A stretch of DNA of 64,000 nucleotides from Breviolum minutum Mf 1.05b.01 (GCA_000507305.1 DF239024.1:186001-250000); one strand, 5' to 3'. Shown: positions 42,638 to 52,789, numbered from the stretch's first letter. Notes: generated from the letters alone by a model not told the origin. Numbers and translations: made by a program.

Positions 42638-42978
42638 GCAGGGTTTTTAGCCAGCCAATTTGAGGCCGTGGGATTGGTAGATTTTTTTTTTCCATCCCAG
42701 CCCCTAAAGATCCAACACCATTTTCGATTTGTTGAAGGTGATTTTTTATGGATTGGGATCCTATCAAATTCATCACCATCATTCACCACCATTTGGGATA
42801 CTTGTTTTGGAACTTTTTCCAAGCATCGAACATGCAAATACAACATAATCCGATCCCCCTCTCAATCGAATAGGACTTTTCTCGGTTCCAATCCGATCGG
42901 AGGGGCTCATAAGGATTCGATGAATGCGTGAAAGTTCCTTTCTCTTAGGATTTTTGTCCCCGGATTCATAGGGCGAAG

Positions 42979-43270
42979 GTATTTCGCAAGAAAATCATGA
43001 CAAGATCTTTGGGTTTGGATGTGGCACTACTGGCAGCCTCACTGCCTACCTGTGAAACAAACTCCTGGGTCTTTGGCTGATACGATCTTCAACATCCTAA
43101 AAGATCTGACGAGAGAGCGTTGAGACTATTTACAAACGAGCACTATGAACTGAAGAGGAGGAATGCCAAGGCGGGAGTTTTTTCTTGATGCAGGACCCTC
43201 TCAATGCCGTGTCTTTGGATACCATTATGCGTGGCGTTGGGAATCCCGGACTTTGAAAAAGAAATAGTTT
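42979..43270 (+). CDS. exon cluster after the second array, structure unresolved
   Basis: Several acceptors in coding-like DNA. From 42979 at phase 1, ISQENHDKIFGFGCGTTG fits micro-exon 18. From 43037 at phase 0, PVKQTPGSLADTIFNILKDL leads to TGA at 43121. From 43194, after TTTTTTCTTGATGCAG, DPLNAVSLDTIMRG (GTTGGG donor, 68 nt intron to 43304) or TLSMPCLWIPLCVALGIP. EHYELKRRNAKAG near 43140 is a further segment. At least two exons are likely; I cannot order them. Confidence 0.4.
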
Positions 43271-43303
43271 GTTAAGAACACACCTTTCACTTTTTTGGAC
43301 CAG

Positions 43304-43480
43304 ATGGGCCTGCTACGCAGCTGCCTCTTTTGGAAGTGTGAGAGCCCAAAGCTACGCACCATCGGGATGGCAAGTTCATCCACACATGCCATATTTTGCT
43401 GGGCTTGCCAGGGCCTGGAACAGGAGCTCAACGGGATCATCTCTACCTCTGTGGGCGGTTTGACTTTGGAAGCGGGATGA
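43304..43480 (+). CDS. last exon, unknown protein
   Basis: Strong acceptor CCTTTCACTTTTTTGGACCAG; phase 0 frame MGLLRSCLFWKCESPKLR, TIGMASSSTHAIFCWACQG, LEQELNGIISTSVGGLTL, then TGA at 43478. It has five cysteines, among them CWAC. A minus frame (ACVDELAIPMVRSFGLSH) is open as an alternative. No family recognised. Confidence 0.45.
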   Translation: MGLLRSCLFWKCESPKLRTIGMASSSTHAIFCWACQGLEQELNGIISTSVGGLTLEAG

Positions 43481-43692
43481 ATCGCCGGGTCAGAATATAT
43501 TCACGTGGCAGTTTTTTTTCCCCGAAAAAAGGGTGGAAATTCCTGTGAATTGCATGCTTCTTCGGAAATTGAAGGAATATTGCCTACAGACATCCAGTCA
43601 TACTGATCGTGAGTATTTCTTTAATGCACTCTTGAGGCGAGTTCTTGGCTTTTAGGGAGCGGACACAAATATTTACACATGGTTATTATGGC

Positions 43693-43821
43693 TTGGAAGA
43701 CTAGGGATCATCCCACTTCGTAAGCGGTTAATAACGGAAGTCCCCTAAGTAGGGTTAATCTAGCTATAAATGGTTTGCACCTCAACTAGCCGCTTCCCAA
43801 GGGGGGGTGATCCTCGAAGTA
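43693..43821. repeat. family I element
   Basis: GACTAGGGATCATCCCACTT and GGGTGATCCTCGAAGTAC, with GGTTAATAAC and AAGTCCCCTAAGTAGGG. Confidence 0.55.
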
Positions 43822-43891
43822 CTAGGGTGTCCTATGGAAATTTGTTTTTAGATATCTTGAAAAAATACAAATACTGTTGATAATCATATCT

Positions 43892-43995
43892 ACTATAGAC
43901 ATCCAAACACCTCCTGAGGTTTGGCATTAGGAGCGCATAAACATAACAAACACCAAACTCACCTCAGGAGGTTTGACTGGACTGGATGTCTAGGG
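43892..43995. repeat. family E foldback element
   Basis: CTATAGACATCCAAACACCT and GACTGGATGTCTAGGG, with CTCCTGAGGTTTGGCATT and CTCACCTCAGGAGGTTTG inside. Confidence 0.7.
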
Positions 43996-43998
43996 CTA

Positions 43999-44125
43999 GT
44001 TACTGGGATGTCCATGGTGCTTAGTGGCTGGATTATAACCCCTATATAAGCAGGATGGATGCGTTCCCTAAATAGATTATAAACCAACTTACTAACTTGT
44101 TACTAACTTCCATGGACACCCTATT
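43999..44125. repeat. family P foldback element
   Basis: TAGTTACTGGGATGTCCATG and CTTCCATGGACACCCTATTG. Confidence 0.65.
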
Positions 44126-44295
44126 GGGAAGCTGGTTTATTTCGCCCATTTACGGGACTTACAACCTACTTGGAGATCTTAGAGGGAGAGTGTTTTTCCA
44201 TGTACTGATCGTTACTTAAAGTACCAGCAGGACATCCGATCGCACTTGGGTTTCCAACCCCTGGACCAATGATTTTCCTGAATTTTCTTCAGACA

Positions 44296-44398
44296 TACCA
44301 TAGGATCCATGTATGGTATTTTTACCTACATGTACCATATTTCACCATTCAAAAACAACCAAATGTAGCTTAAATATACCATGCACGCATCCTATGGG
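44296..44398. repeat. family C element
   Basis: ACCATAGGATCCATGTATGG and CCATGCACGCATCCTATGGG. Confidence 0.7.
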
Positions 44399-44469
44399 AT
44401 CTGAGTGATTAGCCAGTGAGGCTATTCACCAGCCCAACAAGACAAGCCTCCAAAAAAACGACCTGGCAG

Positions 44470-44532
44470 GGCCCGGAGCCACGAGTTTCAAGCCGGACGC
44501 TGGACCTCCCAATGGAACGCAGCTCGGCGGAG
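44470..44532 (+). CDS. divergent micro-exon candidate
   Basis: ACGACCTGGCAG acceptor, phase 1 entry; G-PGATSFKPDAGPPNGTQLG-G. T-S-F-K-P echoes M-S-F-S-P and the proline/glycine tail is similar. The expected end (63 nt) is followed by GG, not GT or GC, so the right boundary is uncertain. Confidence 0.35.
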
Positions 44533-44636
44533 GGAGATTGGAATGGTGGGCCTCGGATCGATCCTAAGTATATATATATATATATATATGTATACTGGGT
44601 CTCAGTTATAAGATGTTATAAGTGACCACAGTTAAA

Positions 44637-44721
44637 GGAGGTGGTTTCAAATCACCTTTATTTGGGGATGATGGAAACATTTTGACTAATATTTTTCAGA
44701 TGGGTTGAAACCACCAAGCAG
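44637..44721. repeat. family A element
   Basis: GGAGGTGGTTTCAAATCACC and GGGTTGAAACCACCAAGCAG. AT-rich simple repeats flank it (44572, 44725-44795). Confidence 0.65.
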
Positions 44722-44967
44722 TATGTATATATATATTTATCTATACACATACATACATATATATATACATACATATTTAAATATATATATATTTAAAAAG
44801 ACATGTATATGTTTATTCCATTCTAAATAGCATATTAGATAAAATGATGTACTGAATTTTCCTTGCGACATATGAGCGACAAAAGTTGGGACATATGAGT
44901 CAGCAGATCCGCCCTGAAGTCCCCGAGAATTGGGGCCTTCCTTGGTTTTCACTTGAGCAATTTGTTC

Positions 44968-45072
44968 TACACCCCGGAAATTTGACATAGCCCCTAAAAA
45001 TAGGCGATCTCAAAAGGAAACTCATCTTCCAACCATCATTTTTCAGGGGCTATGTTAAATTTCGGGGGTGTA
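44968..45072. repeat. family F element (TTTAACATAGCCCC subfamily)
   Basis: TACACCCCGGAAATTTGACA and TGTTAAATTTCGGGGGTGTA arms, with GGAAACTCATCTTCCAACC inside. Confidence 0.8.
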
Positions 45073-45361
45073 AGGATTATGATAAGCTGGAAGGTCATAA
45101 AGGATTTTGAACATTGCTTCCTTACACTTAAACTTACATCCCATTGAACTTGAATTTAGGTCTCTGTGTATTGTTGTTGTGTTTTTTGAAACTCATTTTA
45201 CATATTACCAAATGTTTCAATATCATATGTATATGTATTTATATATATTATTATTATTAATTGTATATAGTTTTATATACATACACCGACCTATAAATCA
45301 CCATTTCGGTACAGGAACATGTTCCCACTTTTTTATTGACCCTGGCCGCTTTGTTCACTAG

Positions 45362-45415
45362 CCATTGAAACCCCAAGGATGGGTGGCCTGGGTGCTGGTG
45401 ACTTGGATCAACAAG
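45362..45415 (+). CDS. short phase 1-1 exon, glycine-rich
   Basis: Acceptor GGCCGCTTTGTTCACTAG, 54 nt, GC donor (GCAAGA). Encodes IETPRMGGLGAGDLDQQ between split codons. Phase and length behave like the micro-exons, but the peptide is different. Family B starts 16 nt past the donor. Confidence 0.4.
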
Positions 45416-45431
45416 GCAAGAAAGGCAATGT

Positions 45432-45610
45432 TTGGATGTCCCAAAGAGTTAGCAAATGGTTAACTGGTTGGTGGTTTCAAACATTTTGTATTTTCATCCC
45501 TACTTGGGGAAATGAGCCAATTTGACTAATATTTTTCAAATGGGTTGAAACCACCAACCAGTTAATGGGTTGTAACCTACTTGTAAATGGCTTTTATTGG
45601 GTTTATAACC
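45432..45610. repeat. family B element interrupted by family A
   Basis: TTGGATGTCCCAAAGAGTTA then GCAAATGGTTAA on the left; TTAATGGGTTGTAACCTACT and TTATAACC on the right. The expected B core (GGTTAGTAAATGGGTTATAA) is split by the A copy. Confidence 0.7.
45464..45561. mobile_element. family A element nested in family B
   Basis: CTGGTTGGTGGTTTCAAACA and GGTTGAAACCACCAACCAG, flanked on both sides by TTAA. The four-base direct repeat looks like a target duplication. Confidence 0.75.
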
Positions 45611-45660
45611 CGACCAACCAACCAAACTAGCCAACCAACCAACCAAATTGGCCAACCAAC
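45611..45660. repeat. (CCAA)n tract
   Basis: Repeated ACCAACCAACCAA units, apparently expanded from the ACCAACCA end sequence of family A or B. Confidence 0.7.
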
Positions 45661-45818
45661 CATGTTTATCTTTGGGGGGCAGTGTATCTTTCAACTTGGT
45701 ATGGAAAAAGGGTGAGGTTGGTGATTTTTTTAAGGGTCGTTTTAAACAACAAAAGCTGATTCACCGAATCCACAAAGGTGTGAAACCTCAACCCAACTTG
45801 GTGGGTGAAACTTCAACC

Positions 45819-45918
45819 CCCATAGGATCCATGGGACTGGTATATACACACCTACATGAATGGTTGATTTGTATGGTAAATGTAGGTGTGTATATACCAG
45901 TCCCATGGATCCTATGGG
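45819..45918. repeat. family C foldback element
   Basis: CCCATAGGATCCATGGGACT and AGTCCCATGGATCCTATGGG are perfect arms, extended by GGTATATACACACC/GGTGTGTATATACC. Confidence 0.85.
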
Positions 45919-46002
45919 AACCATTGTTGTTTGATATGCATCCCCACGAAACTTGGGTCCCGAGGATCAATCCCTCCAGTTTTGACAAACAGTTTTGACA
46001 AA

Positions 46003-46233
46003 ACCCCCTGAAGCTGGCATATTAGGAAGCTGAAAATTTTTGCCCCCCCTTGGAACAGGAAAAAGATTCTCTTAGGGCAAACTCTAAACGACCTTTCAAC
46101 CGCCGGGAAAGGGAATCCCTCAAAAATGGTGGTGAGTTGAAAAGTAAGGGAATCCCTCCAATTTTTCTACGAAACATTCAGGTTTAGGAATTTTTACTAA
46201 TTTGCCCTGAAAATTATCTTTTGGAGGGTGTAT
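46003..46233. repeat. family U repeat
   Basis: ACCGCCGGGAAAGGGAATCC, AAGGGAATCCCTCCAATTTT and TTTGGAGGGTGTA recur at 52790-52920. Confidence 0.5.
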
Positions 46234-46410
46234 TTGTTCAACTGGTTTGAAGACAATCATTGGAATCTGAGGGTAACACCCTCCCTATGCCAACCCTCCC
46301 CCGTGGAAATAAAACATGGTGGTTTAATAACACGTTAATAAAGCCAGATTTTCAGGGGGCGGGGGTGGCATTTGGGGTACCCTTAAATTACCATGAATGT
46401 CCTTCCCTAG

Positions 46411-46490
46411 GTTTGGAGACATTGGGTGGCAGCGACTCCATCTTCCGTCAAGCTATGGAGAAAGGAATGTCACTTGGCAAGACCTATCAC
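46411..46490 (+). CDS. exon, unknown protein
   Basis: ATGTCCTTCCCTAG acceptor, phase 1 entry; LETLGGSDSIFRQAMEKG, MSLGK. The right end is unclear: a GC donor after SL (GCAAGA) is possible, and family C starts at 46494, so the exon must end by then. Charged helix; no family recognised. Confidence 0.45.
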
Positions 46491-46493
46491 TTT

Positions 46494-46583
46494 CCCATGG
46501 CATCCATGTATGGTATATTTACCTACATTTGGTTGATTTTTATGGTAAATGTAGGTAAATATACCATACATGGATGGTATGGG
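46494..46583. repeat. family C foldback element
   Basis: CCATGTATGGTATATTTACC and GGTAAATATACCATACATGG pair perfectly for 20 nt; the loop is only about 35 nt. Confidence 0.85.
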
Positions 46584-47015
46584 TTTGAAATTACCCCCCC
46601 CCCCCCATCGCAGTGACAGTTGCGGGGTGCCAAAACCCTGGTTTACAGTGGGTGAATAGTTTATTCCTTAATATATGAAGAGAAACCGTTTTCCACTTGC
46701 ACGATTTCCATTGGTTTTCCAATGTTTCAGCAGGGCCACCAAGATTTCATAGACATGGGATTTCAGCCGTTTCATGGATTTTTGTTGGTGGGTCAAGTGT
46801 CACTTAAGCTATTTTTTTATTTCATGATCCCGCATGGCTGAGTAATAAACCACGCAAGAAATGGTACTCGTATCATTTGGGTTGTCCCCCCTTTCCAGTT
46901 TGCTTGTCAGCACCAGGATTTGTACATAGCAGGGCATCCCAACGAAAACCTTCATGTGCCACTAGGTATCAGTAGATACCCCAAAAATAGCCAGCCTTTT
47001 GAAGAAAACTACATT

Positions 47016-47098
47016 ACAGCCCCCCAAAACAAACATGGAACCCAAAAATTGTTGGAGTTGGAAATATTTCCAGGTTCCATGTTTGTTTTCGGGTGTGG
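47016..47098. repeat. family F-like foldback
   Basis: CCCCCCAAAACAAACATGGA and TCCATGTTTGTTTTCGGGTG are inverted arms. Confidence 0.7.
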
Positions 47099-47118
47099 AA
47101 TATATAAGCTATTTTCAG

Positions 47119-47265
47119 CCCCACCATTTTTCGATGCAAAAATCCATAGCTCGCAGCTGATATCCGGGGAGAACTTCGCCTTCCGGGCAAGGATCGCTGC
47201 ATCCGTCTCTCCGATGCACATTTTGTTGCCCAAGTCGGCGTTGCAACAAGCGCTGCTTCCCAAAG
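47119..47265 (+). CDS. exon, strand not settled
   Basis: Plus reading: ATAAGCTATTTTCAG acceptor, phase 1 entry; FFDAKIHSSQLISGENF, AFRARIAASVSPMHILLP, KSALQQALLPK; 147 nt, phase 1 exit at GATCCT (a GA donor). Minus reading of the same block: DPLGSSACCNADLGNKM, CIGETDAAILARKAKFSPD, donor GTGGGG. Third-position bias is equal. The plus strand is chosen for acceptor and phase agreement with 46411 and 48369. Confidence 0.45.
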
Positions 47266-47505
47266 GATCCTTGGCCTTTTTTGAAAATTTGTGGTGTTTC
47301 ATCCATCTCCCTATAAGGATCCAATTTATCTTGTCAGATGATGATTGGGGGTGTATAATCACCTCCAAAACGCAAGGTTTTTAGGTTCCATTACCCATTC
47401 TCACCATTCTCAGAAGGTGATTGGATCCATAGGGTATTGAAATATTGCCGATCATATTTTTTTCAAATTCGATTGACACCACCAACAAGTATATATATAT
47501 ATATT

Positions 47506-47580
47506 CCCATAGGATCCATGGGACTGGGACTGGTATTTCATTTACCTACATGAATGTAAAAGTCGACCATTCATGTAGGA
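47506..47580. repeat. family C element, 3' truncated
   Basis: CCCATAGGATCCATGGGACT at the left and GACCATTCATGTAGG inside; right end lost. A (TA)n tract precedes it. Confidence 0.55.
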
Positions 47581-47822
47581 AAAACAGACATCCTAGTAGA
47601 ACATGCCATAAATGTATCGGACTATGCCAGTTTTTTGGTTTCATGTTTATTTTTTCCGGATGAACATGTCAATATTTTAACTGTCATACTATATTAGAAG
47701 TTGACGAGCGCTGAAAATTCTGAAGAATCACAGGATTTCCTGTAATAATTGGAGGAAAAAGGTTGTGAAAAGCATGTGTGATTATGCTCAGATAGTATGC
47801 AAAATAATCATATAAGAAACTG

Positions 47823-48046
47823 CAAGGTGGACCCCTACCAGTTATTAATAACACCTACCAGCACCTTCCAAGGGGTGCCAATTAAACCCTAAGGGATGGT
47901 GAATTGACACCCTTTAGCAACCATTTGGCATTTTTTGGAAGGTCCAGGTATGTAAATGGCCTGATAAATGGGTTTGCCTGGGGTTGCAACCCTACTTATA
48001 GGGGTTATAAGTCCACTTATAACTGGTACGGGGCCCGGCCTACCTT
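47823..48046. repeat. family H element interrupted by family M
   Basis: CAAGGTGGACCCCTACCAGT at the left; GTCCACTTATAACTGGTACG and GGGCCCGGCCTACCTTG at the right; M sits inside. Confidence 0.65.
47856..47950. mobile_element. family M element nested in family H
   Basis: TACCAGCACCTTCCAAGGGG and TTTTTTGGAAGGTCCAGGTA ends, TA on both flanks. Copies at 49931 and 57481 share CCCTAAGGGATGGTGAATTG. Confidence 0.65.
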
Positions 48047-48368
48047 GAAAAGTCTTCTGATTTCCGGGTTCCAAAATTTGTTGATGAAATGTGCCGGCCA
48101 TTTTGAGGACATTTGACAGACATTGCCAAGAAGTGCCAGACACTTTGGCTTCAATGAGTTTTTTTTTGTTTTTTTTTCTTCTGGTCGGTGCTTAGCAAGG
48201 ACCTCTCCCCTCACATGAAGGGAATGACATGCTAAGTAGTGCTTGGAACTTGTTTTTACCATAAGGTTGATTGAACAAATCCTATACCAGTATCAAGACC
48301 TTTTTGGGGCATCCCAAGTGGTTTTCATATTTTTTCCATCAACCACACTTCGCCAAGAAAAACACCAG

Positions 48369-48434
48369 CCAATGGTGGGGACTCACAAGCCGTGAAGCTG
48401 GGGATTGTTCATCATATCGTAAGCTCATCAGCAG
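48369..48434 (+). CDS. short phase 1-1 exon
   Basis: CCAAGAAAAACACCAG acceptor, 66 nt, GT donor (GTTGGC). Encodes NGGDSQAVKLGIVHHIVSSS plus A between split codons. A different frame (TSREAGDCSSYRKLIS) is also open. Placed here because phase 1-1 matches the other + exons. Confidence 0.35.
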
Positions 48435-48602
48435 GTTGGCCAAGCTTATGTTTTCAGGGGTTGTTTTCTGCTATTTTTTTGGTTGAGGTTTTAGAAACAT
48501 ACTTTTTTGGGGGTGGGCTCAAAAAATTGTCAACCAACCTTGTTTACATTTGTTGAAAAGATATATTCATTACTAAAACCTGTGTTTTTTTTTTCCGGTG
48601 CC

Positions 48603-48816
48603 ACTGTTGATGGTTCAGAAATCCCAAACAACCAGCTGGGATGGTGCTAAAACCTTGTAAATAGTGTTTTAATGTGTTATAAACCATCTATCGACTGGCC
48701 CTAAGAATCCAGGACTATCCTAAGATATCCTGAGGATGGGATTGGATCCCTTAGTACCACTCTAGGTAAGGGTTTGGATTCTTAGGGTAGCGCAGGATTT
48801 CTGAACCATCAACCGT
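48603..48816. repeat. family D element interrupted by family G
   Basis: CACTGTTGATGGTTCAGAAA at the left; AGGATTTCTGAACCATCAAC at the right; ATCGACTGG and TAGCGCAGGATTT border the insert. Confidence 0.7.
48699..48787. mobile_element. family G element nested in family D
   Basis: CCCTAAGAATCCAGGACTAT and GGGTTTGGATTCTTAGGG ends. Second case of G inside another element. Confidence 0.7.
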
Positions 48817-49019
48817 ATCTTAGTTTTATGGAGCGAATTGTGGGTTCTGTCCACTTGTTGACATTATCCCCGCTGGGACCCTCGGAGGGGTTGCATGAAC
48901 CTGTTTTTCACGGGCGGGGTTTGAGGGCCAATGATTCACCAACATGTGGGGTGAGGAAGTTATTACCCAATACAGAATTTAGAAGCCCCCAAAAAAGAAT
49001 CCGATATCCTTAACATCAC

Positions 49020-49148
49020 AGGGTATAGTTTATGGCTAATCAAATCTAATCAACCTAAAAACCATTGGTTTCCATTAATAAGGCCTTATTTACACCTTAT
49101 TTCTGGGGGGTACGTTGGGTGGGGGTAGGTTGACTATAGCCATAAATA
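49020..49148. repeat. family N repeat
   Basis: GGGTATAGTTTATGGCTAAT, AATAAGGCCTTATTTACACC and GGGGTAGGTTGACTATAGCC. Confidence 0.6.
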
Positions 49149-49295
49149 GTTGGAAGGATTGCTGTGTTTTGGTTCCAGAAAACATGTTTGACAATTGTTG
49201 AGTTGGAATTTCTTTAAACATGTTTGAGCTTTACTAGCATGTTTGTTTGCTGTGACAAGCATGTGTCCTTGATATGAGAACCATGCGGAGAAATT

Positions 49296-49396
49296 CTAGG
49301 TGGTGCTTTCAAATATTTTTATATTTTTACCGTGAACCCTGGGGAAGATGATCCAATTTGACTATTTTATTCAAATGGGTTGAAACTACCACCTAG
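49296..49396. repeat. family A element
   Basis: CTAGGTGGTGCTTTCAAA and GGGTTGAAACTACCACCTAG. Confidence 0.75.
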
Positions 49397-49699
49397 AACT
49401 GTTTGCTTGCAGGGTACAGATCGATCTTGGACAAGAACTAGCAGATTTGAGACAGGTTCGGACTTGGAAAACAAAAAAAAGGTGGGTTTTAATGTAATTA
49501 CGCCTGTAAAACTAACATAGAACGTGAAACATAGGGGGTTGAAGAGTACTTCAATTTTGGAATGCCTTCCTTGCAGTTGCAATTTCTTTGTTTTGTGGAG
49601 TGTAAGATGTATTTCAATATGGTTTCCATCAAGTTTCACATATAGCTGCTTTTTAGGGTGGGGGGGTTGATGAATGAAAAAATACACGTAGCAAAAAGC

Positions 49700-49794
49700 T
49701 ACCCTCCAGGGAATTAACATATCCCCCTGATAAGGCATATTTGAATATGCTTTTCCTTTTTCCCAGGTGGGATATGTTAATTCCCTGGAGGGTA
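49700..49794. repeat. family F-like foldback element
   Basis: TACCCTCCAGGGAATTAACA and TGTTAATTCCCTGGAGGGTA are perfect 20 nt arms. A worn F copy lies before it at 49500-49605. Confidence 0.85.
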
Positions 49795-49930
49795 TTCTTT
49801 TAAAAGATCCAATGTGAGTTTTTGGTTGTCTTTCGAGGATTGACTCCGATTGAGATGGCTGAGGGTTTCTTTCCGATCCCGAGGGATGATAGTCTAACAT
49901 TAAGTCCCTTAGAAATCCAGGCGAATACAT

Positions 49931-50027
49931 GCCTGGATCTTCCAAGGGGTGCCAATGAAGCCCTAAGGGATGGTAAATTGGCACCCTTTAGGAACCATTT
50001 GGCACCCTTTGGAAGGTCTAGGTAGTC
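49931..50027. repeat. family M element
   Basis: TCTTCCAAGGGGTGCCAATG and GGCACCCTTTGGAAGGTCTA. Confidence 0.7.
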
Positions 50028-50229
50028 CTACCTATTGAGGATTTGTGTGTTTGGTGGTTCCCCCAAATCCATGTCTTGAGGCCAGTTTGGCTTTTTAGGG
50101 GGGTTCCAAACTCACATCGATCCTCACAAGTCTGGTGTGACTGGAGGATGGGGACTTTCGATGTCTATGGGAGCGAACTATCCGACCCTAAGGATTCGTA
50201 TGGATTAGTCCTAAGAATCCGGGAATTTT

Positions 50230-50346
50230 CTGGGTGGTACGCAACTCAATTTTTTTATTAATGTTCACCCCTATTTGTTGGGGAAGAATTTCACCCATTT
50301 TGACGTTCATATTTTCAAATGGGGTTGGTGAACAACCACCAACTAG
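50230..50346. repeat. family A element, diverged
   Basis: CTGGGTGGTACGCAACTCAA and GGTGAACAACCACCAACTAG. From 50347 to 51000 I see only a fragment of F (50585) and no gene. Confidence 0.55.
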
Positions 50347-51039
50347 TTTTGCCTGTATCCAATCCTATGACATAGGGATTTTTGATTCAGACCAACAATC
50401 CTACTCCCTCGAGGCAGGGAGGGGCTGATGGGAATCTGAAAGGTATAGTGACCGTTGAGTTTTTTTCATTTTACTGAGAAGAAAATACTGACCGTATATG
50501 ATATAACCCGTAACTGTAACTAGTAGAAATTAGGAGATAGTTTTGACCCATTTATCTTATTTGTTCAGTGCATTTTGCTTGAAATACCCTCCCTAAAACT
50601 AACATCTTGAAAATAGGCCGAACCCCCAAAGGAAAGGATCGCCTCCCTTTGCAACCATGTTTAACAGGTATTTTGATGTGTACACTCCTGTTGTTTGACG
50701 TAGCTTCTCCCCCAAAAAATGGTCGAAACAAATGTGTTTTTTTGGTAATTGAAATAAACTTCCCCAGTATAACCCAGATGCTCCACATAGGGAATATTTG
50801 CCTATACTGAAGTTTTCCCACGAATGTGGCCATTTTTGACCGAATATAAGCAAATAATCCATATTGCGGAAAAGACCTTGTTTTGGAGGGTTGAAGCCCC
50901 AAAATAGAGTACAAACAGGTTCCAGGTACCTATACATCTGTTTCATTGGCTATATTTGGGCCTTGCGTATCGTGATGAGCCGTAATGGGATTCTCCGTGT
51001 CGGTTTTTTTTTGGGTCGTTGGAATAGGTCACAATCAAG

Positions 51040-51081
51040 GGTGGCCTGGCAGCCAATGCCTATGCTGCGTACCTACTGCAG
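51040..51081 (+). CDS. short exon, unknown protein
   Basis: GAATAGGTCACAATCAAG acceptor, 42 nt, phase 0-0; GGLAANAYAAYLLQ; donor GTGGGG. GC-rich relative to its flanks. Family I starts 16 nt after the donor. Small and unlinked. Confidence 0.4.
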
Positions 51082-51097
51082 GTGGGGGTGAGGAAAG

Positions 51098-51249
51098 AAG
51101 AGGATCATCCCAGGTCTTGAAAGTGGTTAATAACCATGGTGATCGTAAGTCCCCTAACTGGGGTTACTCCCCTTCCAAATGGCCGAACTTCATGGCTTAT
51201 AAATAGGGGTTCCTATAACCACTTACTAGATGGGGTGATCTTCCAAGCA
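51098..51249. repeat. family I element
   Basis: AAGAGGATCATCCCAGGTC and GGGGTGATCTTCCAAGCAG, with ACCATGGTGATCGTAAGTCC. Confidence 0.7.
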
Positions 51250-51409
51250 GTAGCCCATGTATGAGGCCATTTATAGGTGCTATAACTTCACTAATAACTG
51301 GTGGGGGCCATTTTGTACAGGTGTTCCTTTTTTCCGTCTCTTTCCTAAGTAGCTTTGACTCGTGAACAAGGAGTTTGTTCAGAAAAACGCTACCAGGTAG
51401 CTTGGAGAA

Positions 51410-51712
51410 GTACTGGGATGTACGTGGAACAGAAGTTGCTTTATGTCAGCTTATAGAAGACTTATGTACTCCACATAGTCTTCCAAAAATCCTCCAGTCA
51501 TGCCATGTGAGTCAGTGAGGAGGTGTGAGTGAAAGGAGCAAGTCACGAGGTGTTTTTTCAGTCCTTTCCACACCGATCCTCATGATCAGTAACAGTATGA
51601 CTGGAAGACTTTGTAAGTGGATTGTAACTCCTATATAAGTAGTTTGTTTACGTCCCCTAAGTAGGTTATAAACCAACTTCCTAACGATCCTTACTAACTT
51701 CCTAGTAGGGAT
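51410..51712. repeat. family P element interrupted by family O
   Basis: AGTACTGGGATGTACGTGGA at the left; GTGGATTGTAACTCCTATAT and ACTAACTTCCTAGTAGGGAT at the right. Confidence 0.5.
51474..51613. mobile_element. family O-like element nested in family P
   Basis: CATAGTCTTCCAAAAATCCT and ACAGTATGACTGGAAGACTT, with CAGTCATGCCATGTGAGTC inside. Confidence 0.5.
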
Positions 51713-51758
51713 AGTTTACTCACTTCCTCGAGCTGTCGTTTGATTTGCCTGCCGTCTG

Positions 51759-51906
51759 CTTGGAGGATCATCCTAGTTAGGGTACGTGGTTAATAACCAT
51801 GGTTGGTATAAGTCCCCTAAGTAAGGGTTGTTCCCCTTCCAAATGGCCTAAATGGCTTATAAATAGGGGTTACTACCCACTTACTAACTGGGATGATCCT
51901 CCAAGT
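51759..51906. repeat. family I element
   Basis: GCTTGGAGGATCATCCTAGT and ACTGGGATGATCCTCCAAGT. Confidence 0.75.
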
Positions 51907-51939
51907 GGCCACCATCCCAAAAAATCTCCAAACATCCAC

Positions 51940-52011
51940 CAGGAGAAGGCGCTGCAACATGCAGCAGGCCAATGATACAACTGGCATTTGAAGATGTTGC
52001 CAAGCTTTTCG
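51940..52011 (-). CDS. exon with the VVSLAC segment (paralogue 1)
   Basis: Very strong minus acceptor (CCCCTCCTTTTTGTCTGACAG), 72 nt, phase 0-0; RKAWQHLQMPVVSLACCML plus QRLLL; donor GTGGAT. PVVSLACCMLQ aligns with FVVSLACFYAQ in the exon at 54603 on the same strand, suggesting tandem paralogous genes. Another minus frame (KSLATSSNASCIIGLL) is open. Function unknown. Confidence 0.5.
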
Positions 52012-52569
52012 CTGTCAGACAAAAAGGAGGGGCGTTCTTGGTGACTGAGATCAGCTTCAATTGCTGCTGTTGTTCAGAAATCAAGTATGTAGTTGCAAAT
52101 TCCGGAATGTATATCTAATACATCCCCTCAAAATGATGGGTTTCCATGTAGAAATGGACTCCTTTTTTAAGGGCGCCATTGTTTTTGTGGTGAACCATGT
52201 TTCCTTTTGAGGGTGTAAGGTTGGCAGTAGATACATCATCTTTGGAATCCCTGAAGCTTTGCCACGATCCGATTTCGAATTTCTTATTGGATTGGAATAT
52301 TCTACATTCATTTCACAAGGATCATTGAAACCTGAGGATAAGTCATTGCTTGTTCATATTGGATCTAGTAGCAGGTGAAGTATATAACGATCCAATTGGC
52401 ATGGAGAAATGAAACGACATGAGAATATACCAGGTACATTCCCCAAAATTTATCGTGGAACCTAAACATGAGCAATGCAAAGGTCGCATGGTTGTTTTGG
52501 TATGTTTAGGTTATAGATCAGAGAGTATACTACCTAGTTACATGTGGATTATCATAAACTCACCAAACA

Positions 52570-52694
52570 TTTCAGGTACCTAAAATGGAGGTACGTACTC
52601 ACCTATATAAGCTGTATGTAAGGGCTATGTAAGGGAAACCCACCCCCAAAATAGGTTTATAAGGTTCAGTACCTCTATTTTAGGTACCTGAAAA
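52570..52694. repeat. family S foldback element
   Basis: TTTCAGGTACCTAAAATGGA and CTATTTTAGGTACCTGAAA. Only copy seen. Confidence 0.75.
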
Positions 52695-52789
52695 CTTTGT
52701 TGATAAACCATTACAACCAGGATTTTTCCTGAAAAGTAAGGCCGAGTTTTTTTTTCTGTGGCTCACATGCAGGTTTTTTTGGCGACCTA

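Noticed and set aside
26181..42782. Recurrent minus-strand peptide G-S-L-G-L-K-L-I-L-P
   Set aside because: It is the reverse complement of the MSF micro-exons. Substitutions among copies are silent on the plus strand (serine codons from both families) but change residues on the minus strand.
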